Assembly: GCF_014645835.1 (NCBI RefSeq)
Contig: NZ_BMMM01000014.1
Coordinates: 62,131 to 126,130 of the forward strand
Direction: 5' to 3'
Origin: Streptomyces albiflavescens
GTDB taxonomy: Bacteria > Actinomycetota > Actinomycetes > Streptomycetales > Streptomycetaceae
Length of the DNA stretch: 64,000 nucleotides
Numbering within the stretch: the first letter of the stretch is position 1; every line of letters begins with the position of its first letter. The position numbers and the translations under genes are program-made. Of this stretch, positions 50,431 through 60,400 are shown in pieces. The notes under the pieces were generated by a model. It ran no database searches. It was not told the DNA's origin and was given only the letters and a program-made list of their open reading frames with translations.

Positions 50431-50461
50431 TTGTGCGGTTGTTTCTAGATCGTCCTATGCT
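50431..50461 (+). promoter_or_regulatory. Possible promoter of glpFK
   Basis: TTGTGC (50431-50436) and TATGCT (50456-50461) are 19 bp apart in a locally AT-rich stretch, 61 bp before the glpF ATG. Streptomyces glycerol operons normally have a GylR gene upstream; none is present here. Confidence 0.4.
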
Positions 50462-50522
50462 GAGGTCCGGAGGACTCGGGCACTCAACGGCCGGTCCTGA
50501 GCCGGCGGGAAAGCGGGCTTCC

Positions 50523-51374
50523 ATGGCTGAGCGACTCAAAAGGCTGGGGTTGATCGGCGAGGTGTCGGCCGAATTCCTCGGCACCATGATTCTCATCCTC
50601 TTCGGCGTCGGCGTGGTGGCCCAAGTGGTCGCCGGTGGAGCGCTCACCACGCCACCCGGTGGCCTCGGTAACCACGACAGCATCTCCTGGGCGTGGGGCA
50701 TCGGCGTCACCATGGGCGTCTACGTCGCAGCCCGGCTGAGCGGTGCGCATCTCAATCCCGCGGTGACCGTCGCCCTGGCCACGTTCAAGGGGTTTCCCTG
50801 GAAAAAGGTAGTGCCCTACGTGCTGGCCCAGACGGCCGGCGCCTTCGTGGCGGCTCTCATCGTGCGTTGGAACTACACCGAGGCGCTGGCGAAGGCGGAC
50901 CCCGGACATACTTTCAAGACGCAGTTCGTGTTCTCGACGCTCCCCGCCAACGGCAATACGAACCTGCCGGTCCACGAGTGGGGCGCCTTTCGTGACCAGG
51001 TCATCGGCACGGCGATTCTGCTGCTGTTGATCCTGGCGATCACGGACCTGCTCAACACGCCTCCCGGCGCCAACATGGCCCCGTTCATCATCGGCCTGGT
51101 CGTTGTGGGGATCGGCATGGCATGGGGCACCCTTGCGGGCTACGCGATCAACCCGGCGCGTGACTTCGGTCCCCGGCTGGCCAGTTTCATCACGGGGTAC
51201 GGCTCAGCATGGCGAGATCAGTACGGGAACCTCTACTACTGGGTGCCGATCGCCGGTCCGCTGATCGGTGGTGTGCTCGGCGCCGGCGTGTACAAGGCCT
51301 TCATCGGTCGGTTCCTGCCCACGGCAGAGCCCGAGCCCCCCGGACGTGTCCCCGCACCCGCCCCCGAGGACTGA
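50523..51374 (+). CDS. glpF: Glycerol uptake facilitator (MIP/aquaporin family)
   Basis: A 283-aa six-helix channel that lets glycerol into the cell by facilitated diffusion. The two pore NPA motifs are intact: SGAHLNPAVTVALATFKG and AGYAINPARDFGPRL, the latter with the extra Asp of aquaglyceroporins. The C-terminal tail is Pro-rich. ATG 50523 has only a weak GGGAAAG-type site. It is directly followed by glpK (26-bp gap), so imported glycerol is trapped as glycerol 3-phosphate. Confidence 0.94.
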   Translation: MAERLKRLGLIGEVSAEFLGTMILILFGVGVVAQVVAGGALTTPPGGLGNHDSISWAWGIGVTMGVYVAARLSGAHLNPAVTVALATFKGFPWKKVVPYVLAQTAGAFVAALIVRWNYTEALAKADPGHTFKTQFVFSTLPANGNTNLPVHEWGAFRDQVIGTAILLLLILAITDLLNTPPGANMAPFIIGLVVVGIGMAWGTLAGYAINPARDFGPRLASFITGYGSAWRDQYGNLYYWVPIAGPLIGGVLGAGVYKAFIGRFLPTAEPEPPGRVPAPAPED

Positions 51375-51399
51375 CACCCCACCAGAGAGGCGACACGCC

Positions 51400-52910
<1,511 letters not shown>

Positions 52911-52917
<7 letters not shown>

Positions 52918-53000
52918 GCCGATCGAAGGTCGCACAGTCGAACAGACCAGTCGAAGGCACAGCCGAATAGACCGATAGGCCGACAGACCGGTCGAAGGTC
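52911..53000. repeat. Degenerate CGAANAGACC-type repeats after glpK
   Basis: Short words such as CGAATAG, CGAACAGACC, CGAATAGACCGATAG and GTCGAAGGTCG recur irregularly over about 90 bases between the glpK stop and its terminator. They look like a slippage-expanded tract. Confidence 0.5.
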
Positions 53001-53045
53001 GTACGTGGGAAGGTCCTCGGCAGCAGGAGGACCTTCCCACGTACG
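53000..53045. terminator. Very strong bidirectional terminator (glpK / SpoIIE-like gene)
   Basis: A perfect 19-bp stem (53000-53018 with 53027-53045) and 8-nt loop. It lies 82 bases after glpK and 18 bases beyond the stop of the convergent phosphatase gene at 53064, so it can serve both. Confidence 0.9.
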
Positions 53046-53063
53046 CGCTCTGAGGCTGGGGGA

Positions 53064-54269
53064 TCAGTGATCTGTGGGCTGGGAGGGGCTCTTGGGTAGC
53101 CGGTGGTGGCCGTCGACGGTGCGGGTGAAGTGCGGTCGGTGGAGGTGGTGGGAGGCGGTGAGTTCGATGATCAGGAGGGCGGCGTCGTCGGCGGGTCGGT
53201 CGCCGACGTGGGCGAGTAGGTCGTCGTGGATGTGGTGCAACAGCGTGTCGGGGCTGGAGGTGGGGAAGGCGGCGACCCGCTCGGCGAGGGGGTAGAAGGC
53301 GCCTGCCGGTGAGCGGGCTTCGATGACGCCATCGGTGTAGAGCAGGAGGACGTCGCCGACCTCGAAGCCGAACGAGTCCGGGCGATGGCTCGATGCGGGC
53401 AGTGAGCACATGCCCAGCGGCGGCACGGGGTGACGAGCCTGCAGGACCGTCACCTTCTGATCGCGCAGCAGAAGGGGCGGCGGATGGCCGCAGTTGATCA
53501 ACTCGATTTGTGTGTCGTCGTCGGGGATGTCCAGTACGAGCGCGGTGATGAAGTGTTCGCCGGGGTCGTCCCGGGTGTCGGCCACGTCGTCCAGATCGCG
53601 GCCCACGCTCACCTCCAGGGCCGCAACGAGCTCGGGCAACGTGGCGTACCGAGGGGCACCCTCGCGGAAGGCACCCAGCACCACCGATGCCTCACCGATA
53701 GAGGCCAGGCCCTTGCCGCGGACGTCTCCGATGATCACCCGGGTGGAGGCATCCTGGGCGCGGGCGACCGCGAACAGGTCGCCCCCGATCTGGGTCTCGT
53801 CTTCGGCGGCCAGATACAGCCAGGCCACGCGCAACGGTCCGATCCGGCGAGGTGGGGGCCGCAGCAGAACCCGCTGAGCCGTCTCGGCGACCGATCGCGC
53901 GCGGCTCAGCTCCCGAGCACGTCGCTCCTGCACATGGCAGACGAAAACCACCAGTGAGGAGAGCACACACAGAGCGATGATCTGCGCGATGTGGTTGGCT
54001 GTCGTCAGCCCCCCGTGGAACACCGCGATGAACACCTGGGCGGCCACCGCCAAGGCCCCCACTGCGGCGGTCAGCCGCGGCCCGGCGAAGGAGGCCGTGA
54101 GCGCGGGCGCGATGACCAGCAACGGCCCCAGATGGATATCAGTCGGTGAGTGGATGTCCACCACGGTGATCACAACGATCAGCGCGAGCGGGATCGCCAC
54201 CAGCTCGCGGCCCGACGACTGCTCCACGAGACGGTCCACTGACACACGCCGGACGCCCACATCTCCCAT
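53064..54269 (-). CDS. Membrane PP2C/SpoIIE-type serine phosphatase
   Basis: A 401-aa protein with four to five N-terminal hydrophobic helices (LVAIPLALIVVITVVDI onward, residues about 20-130) and a C-terminal SpoIIE/RsbU-like PPM phosphatase domain. Metal-site residues appear in QIGGDLFAVAR, IIGDVRGKGLASIGEASVV, LLLYTDGVIEAR and DDAALLIIEL. Such enzymes reset anti-sigma-factor antagonists by dephosphorylation. ATG 54269 is chosen; a longer start at 54368 has unlikely composition. A 12-bp palindrome CCTGGTACCAGG (54276-54287) lies just upstream. Confidence 0.88.
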   Translation of the reverse strand: MGDVGVRRVSVDRLVEQSSGRELVAIPLALIVVITVVDIHSPTDIHLGPLLVIAPALTASFAGPRLTAAVGALAVAAQVFIAVFHGGLTTANHIAQIIALCVLSSLVVFVCHVQERRARELSRARSVAETAQRVLLRPPPRRIGPLRVAWLYLAAEDETQIGGDLFAVARAQDASTRVIIGDVRGKGLASIGEASVVLGAFREGAPRYATLPELVAALEVSVGRDLDDVADTRDDPGEHFITALVLDIPDDDTQIELINCGHPPPLLLRDQKVTVLQARHPVPPLGMCSLPASSHRPDSFGFEVGDVLLLYTDGVIEARSPAGAFYPLAERVAAFPTSSPDTLLHHIHDDLLAHVGDRPADDAALLIIELTASHHLHRPHFTRTVDGHHRLPKSPSQPTDH

Positions 54270-54275
54270 TTTGCG

Positions 54276-54287
54276 CCTGGTACCAGG
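54276..54287. promoter_or_regulatory. 12-bp palindrome before the phosphatase gene
   Basis: CCTGGTACCAGG, perfect palindrome 6 bp upstream of the phosphatase ATG; possible operator or part of a leaderless promoter. Confidence 0.3.
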
Positions 54288-54413
54288 GCACCCGCGTTTC
54301 GGCATCACCCCATGGCGTGGCCGGGACGGTGCGGGGAACTGCCGGCTGCATCGCGCAGCCAAGGTCACGCGACATGCCCGCGGTGCACGTGGTCTGCCGT
54401 GCGTCGGCCGCCG

Positions 54414-57400
54414 TCAGTCGGGCTCCGGGCGGCCGAGCGCATCGCCCCACTCGCGGATCGCCGCGCCCGTCGTCGGGGCGTGTTCCTCGAGCACGCTCAG
54501 ATGGTTGCCGGGGACGTCCACCGTGTCGTGGAGTCCGGGCCAGGACGACCACGACGGCCAGTGCTCCGGCATGTGCGGCAGCGGTTGCGTGGCACGCACC
54601 AGCAGGGTGGGAACCTTGGTCGGTTCCGGCTGCCAGCCGCGGAACATCCGGGTGTACGCGCCCAGCGACAGCAGCGTCAGGGCGTCTACCGCGGTGTCGA
54701 ATCGCTCGCCCACCGCCAACGGGATCCGGGCGGGCAGGGCCAGCAGCGACGGCTCGGCCTCACGGTCCGGGGTGATGCGATAGGCGTCCACCAGGACGAG
54801 CCCGGCCGGGGGAGCACCCTCGGCCGCCAGGCGCGTGGTCAACGCGTGCGCGGCCGAACCGCCCATGGAGTGGCCCACGACGACATACGGACGGTCGCCG
54901 AGAAGGCGCCGCACGGTCGTGGAGTGCAGCTCGGTCAGCGTCTCCATATCCCGCGCCACGGCGTCCCCGTGGTCGACCCCGGGGTGTCGTAGCTCGAAGA
55001 CGTCCCGCTCGCCGTGGAAGCAGGGGGCGAGCCCCGCGTGCCAGGGCCGACCGAGGTTCGTGGCGAAGCCCGGCACACAGACGAGCGCCGGGCCGCGCGC
55101 GCCCGTGGCCAGCCGCAGCGGTGACACTGCGTGCCCGTCGCCGGCATCACGGCCGAAGGAGGGCGCGCCGAGCGACGCGGTCACCAGCAAGTGCATCGCC
55201 GAGACGACGTCACCCGTTTCGCAGACACGCCGGTACAGGGCCGGCAGTGACTGGCCGGCGCGGGGGCCGCGCGGACTCGGCGGGCCCGGCGCGGGAGCCG
55301 GTACCGGAGCAGGCCGGTCGGCGTGCGGGGGAGCGGACGGTACGTTCGCCGAAGACGTTGGCCTCGTGGTCCGGCTGGGGGTGGGCGGGTCGATCGGTGG
55401 CGGTGTGGACGGGATGCTCGTCGAGGACGCCGGCCCGGTGGTCCCGGTGGGGGTGGACTGGTTGGTCGGTGCCGGTGTGGACGGAACGCTCGTCGAGGAC
55501 GCCGGACCGGTGGTGTGCGCGAGGGCGGACGCAGCACCGCCGGCCCGATCCGACGCGACGTCCGCCGAGAACGTCGGAGTGCCAGTGCGGCCCGACGCCG
55601 ACGGGACGGTCTGCGCCTGAGCAGGAAGGACGGTCTCGGACGGAGTGGTGAGGACGGTCTCCGTCGGCGTGGCCGACATGGTCTCCGCCGGAGTAGTCGG
55701 GACGGTCGCTGCCGGAGTAGTCGGGACGGTCGCTGCCGGAGTAGTCGGGACGGTCGCTGCCGGAGCAGCCGGGACGGTCTCCGCCGGAGCAGCCGGGACG
55801 GTCTCCGCCGGAGTCGTCAGGAGGGTCCGCGCGGGATGTGCGCGCGCCCGATCCCGTTCAGCCGCCCCCGATGCGGCAGCCGCCCCTTCGGACAACCCGT
55901 CGCTCAACTCCCCGTACACGTGATCCGCGAGCTCCTCCGCACTCGGCCAGTCGTACGCGACGGTGGCCGCCAGTGGTAGGCCGGCCAACAGGCTCAGCCG
56001 GTTGCGCAGCAGCACGCTCATCAGTGAGTCGAGGCCCAGCTCGGGGAAGCCGCGGTCGACGGCGCTCGCATCGGTGTGGCCGAGGACCGCGGCGACCTCG
56101 GAGCGGATCAGCTCCAGCAGCGCGGGCGCCCGCTCGGGCACCGGCAGCGACGCCAGCCGGTCCCGCCACGCTCCGGCGGTGCCGTCGGGCTCGTCGCCCC
56201 CGGCCGCCGTCCCGGGCGAGGCCGTCGGCCGGGCGGGGCGCAGTAGCTCACGCAACGGCGGCGGCACCGGTGACCCGGCGGCCAGTGCCCCCGGCGAGCG
56301 GTCCAGCGGCAGCGGCGCAAGGACCGGCTCGCCGCTGCCCAGCGCGGCGTCGAAGAGTGCCAGAGCCTGCTCGGGGGAGACCGCACGCACGGCGCCACCG
56401 TGGACTCTGCCGGTGCGGGCCGCCATCCCTTCCTCGTCCGCCCACGGCCCCCAGGCCAGTGACAGCGCGGGCAGCCCGAGCGCGGCGCGGTGGCGGGCGA
56501 GCGCGTCCAGGAAGGAGTTCGCCGCCGCGTAGTTGGCTTGGCCGGGATTGCCCAGCAGACCGGCGGCCGACGAGAACAGCACGAAGTGCGCCAGGGGCAG
56601 GTCCTTCGTCAGCTCGTGCAGATGCCAGGCCGCGTCGGCCTTCGGTCGCAGCACCGTCGCCAGCCGATCGGGCGTCATCGCCTGCAGTACGCCGTCGTCC
56701 AGGACGCCGGCCGTGTGTACCACGGCACTGAGGTCGGGCCCGAACTCCTTGATGACGGCGGCCAGTCGACTCCGCTCGGCGGTGTCGCAGGCCATCAGGT
56801 CCACGTGCGCGCCCGCTCGCTCCAGTTCGGCCCGCAACGCTTGTGCGCCCGGCGCCTGGGGTCCACGCCGACCGACGAGCACCAGACGCCGGACGCCGTG
56901 ACGGGCGACCAGATGCCGGGCCAGCAGGGCGCCCAGGGACCCAGTGCCGCCGGTGATCAGGACGGTTCCCCGGCCGAAGGAGCCGGCGGTCACCGATCCG
57001 GGAGCGGGCGCCAGCCGGGGGACGCGCAACAGGCCCTCATGGAGGGAAAGTTGGGGCTCGCCCGTGGCGACGGCGGCGGGCAGCAGCCGGAGCGACTCGG
57101 GTCGCCCGTCCACGTCCACGAGGGTGAGGCGCCCGGGGTGTTCCGCCTGAGCGGAGCGCAGGAGCCCCCAGACCGTGGCGATGGGCAGGTCGGGCGTCGG
57201 GGAGGCGGCTCCGCGCGTCACGACGACCAGCCGGCCGGAACCGGCGAGTCGCGTCCGCAACAGCTCCAGGGCTCGTACGGCCAGTGCGTGCGCCGCGGCG
57301 GCCGGGTCGGCGTCCTCGGCCGAGAGGGCAGACGCTGAGGGGGCGGACAGGGACGCCACGACCGTCTCGGGGACGCCCGTGGGCAAGGACACGTCGGCCG

Positions 57401-60400
57401 CCGCACAGGAGTCCGCCGTCGCGAGCACCGCGGCCACGCCCAGGTCGTCGGGTTCCGTCACCGCCAGGGCGGGCGCTTCGCCGGCGAACGGGACACCACT
57501 CCAACGCAGTCGGTACAGCTCCCCGGCCGGGCCGGCGGCCACGTCCGGGATCGGACGTGTGGTCAGCGACTCCAGCCGGGCCACCGGCGCGCCCGTGGGG
57601 GTGGCGAGATCCAGGGCAACGGTGTCCGGGCCGGTCGTCGTGATGCGTGCGCGCAGCGAGGCCGCCCCCGTGGCGTACAGCGTCATGCCTTGCCACGCGA
57701 ACGGCAGCCGTGCCGGGCCGGCGTGCGGCTCGGCGAGCAGTCCGGCGTGCAGGGCCGCGTCGAGCAGTGCCGGATGGAGGGCGTGCCGCACGGCATCCGT
57801 GCCGGGCACCGGGCCGACCTCGGCGAAGAGTTCCTCGCCCCGCCGCCACAGGGCCCTGACGCACCGGAACGCCGGTCCGTACGCGTGACCGGTGGCGGCC
57901 AGACGCTCGTAGCCGCCGATGAGATCGACGGGTGTGGCGCCCGGTGGCGGCCATGCGGCGAGCGAGGCCGCACGGTCCCGGTCGCCCGGGACGGCCGGTC
58001 CGAGCCGCCCGGTCGCGTGGTGTGTCCAGGCTCCGAGGGCACCGGACTGCTCGGGCCGGGAGTACACGTCCGCCGCGCGGCGCCCGGTACCGTCCGGTTC
58101 CCCCACGGCCACTTGGAGTTGGATCCACTCCCCTTCGGCGGCGGGCAGGGGCAGCGGGGTCAGGAGGGCGAGATCCTCCAGTACGTCGAGACCGCACGCG
58201 TCGCCCGCATGCAGCACCAGGTCGGCGAACGCGGCGCCGGGCACGAGGGCGTGTCCGCCCACCACGTGGTCGCGCAGCCAGGGCTGGGCGGTGCCGGACA
58301 GCCGGCCGCTGCACACCAGGCGCTCCGTGCCCGGCACGGTGACCGTCTGTGTCAGCAGCGGGTGGCCGGACGCGGTCCCGGGGTCGGCGGTGACGGCGGG
58401 CAGCCAGTAGCGCTGCCGCTGGAAGGGGTACGTCGGCAGGTCGACCCGCCGGGCACCGCTGTCCGAGTACACCCGATGCCAGTCCACCGGCACACCGTGG
58501 ACATGGAGTTGACCCAGCGCGGTGAACAGCGTGCGCGGTTCGGGCTCCGTGGCGCTCCGGCGGGCAGCGGCCGTGAACAGCAACTCCTCACCGGCCTCGG
58601 CCAGACCCGTCATGGCCTGGGCCGTGAGCTGCGCGTCCGGGCCGATCTCCGCGAACGCCGTCACCCGCCCCTCGCGCGCCAGCCACTGCACGGCGTCCCC
58701 GAACCGCACGGCCTCGCGGGCGTGCCGTACCCAGTACTCGGCCGACCGCAGCTCGTCCCGGGTGGCCGGACGTCCGGTCAGCCCCGACACCACCGGGATG
58801 CGGGGTTCGTGGTACGCCAACCCGGCCGCGACACGGCCGAATTCGGCGAGCATCGGCTCCATCAGCGGGGAGTGGAAGGCGTGGCTGACCCGCAACCGGG
58901 CGATGCGGCGCCCCCGTACGGCGAACCGCTCCGCGAGCGCGGTGACGGGCCCCTCCTCGCCGGAGACGACGACCGCGCGCGGGCCGTTCACGGCCGCGAT
59001 CGCGACCCCCTCGGTCAGCTCGCCGCTCACTTCCGCCTCGGTGGCGTCCAGCGCCACCATGGCGCCGCCCTCCGGCAGCCGGGACATCAACCGGCCCCGG
59101 GCCGCGACCAGTTCGACGGCGTCCGGCTCGGACAGGATGCCCGCGGCGTGGGCCGCTGCCAGCTCACCGACGGAGTGCCCCACCAGGAAGTCGGGCCGCA
59201 CGCCCCAGGACTCCAGCAACCGGAACAGGGCCACCTCGAAGACGAAAAGGGCTGCCTGGGCGAAGTCCGTACGATCCAGCAGCGCGTCCTCGTCGGTACC
59301 CCGGAGCACCGAGCCCAACGGACGCTCCAGATGCGCGTCGAAGCGTTCGCACAAGGCGTCGACGACTGTCGAGAAGACCGGGAAGGCCTCGCACAACTCC
59401 CTTCCCATACCAGGCCGTTGGGCACCCTGACCGGTGAACAGCAGGGCCGCCCGACCGGGCGATCCCGCCGCGTGCGGTGCGGCGGACACCGCCAGAGTGT
59501 CCAGGGCACTCAGCAACCCCTGGCGGTCGTCGGCGGCGACGGCGGCCCGGTGGGGGAGCGCGGCCCGGGCGGTGGCGTGCGTGAACGCCACGTCCAGCAG
59601 GTCGAGTTCGGGTCGCTCGCGCAGTGCGGCCGCCGTCCGCGCTGCCTGCGCCCGCAGGGCGGCGCCGCTCGCGCCGGAGAGCAGCAGCGGCGGCGCTGGT
59701 GCCGTGGGACGACGGGGCGGTGCGGTCGCGCCTTCCTCGGCCTCTTCCAGGATCACGTGCGCGTTGGTCCCGCCGATCCCGAACGCCGACACGCCTGCCC
59801 GGCGGCGCCGTCCGGGTACGGGCCGCCACTCCTCCTCCTGGGTGGACAACCGCATGGCGTTCGACGACCAGTCCACCCGGGACGACAGCTCGTCGGCGTG
59901 CAGCGTGCGGGGGAGCCGACCGTGCCGCATCGCCAGTACGGTCTTGATGACGCCGGCGACACCTGCCGCGGCCTGCGTGTGTCCAAGGTTGGACTTCAAC
60001 GACCCCAGCCACAGCGGGTGTTCGGCCGACCGGCCCGGCCCGTGCGCGGCCAGCAGCGCCTGCGCCTCGATCGGGTCGCCGAGCGCGGTGCCCGTGCCGT
60101 GCGCCTCCACGGCATCGACATCAGCAGGTGACAGCCCCGCATCGGCGAGCGCCGCCTGGATCACCCGCTGCTGCGCCGGACCGTTGGGCGCGGTCAGGCC
60201 GTTGGACGCCCCGTCGGAGTTGACGGCGGAGCCGCGCAGCACCGCGAGTACCGGATGTCCGTTGCGCCGTGCGTCGGACAGCCGCTCCAGCAGGACCAGG
60301 CCGACGCCCTCGCCCCAGACGGTGCCGTCGGCCGCTGCGGAGAAGGGTTTGCACCGGCCGTCCGGAGCCAGTCCGCGCAGCCTGCTGAACGCGATGAACG

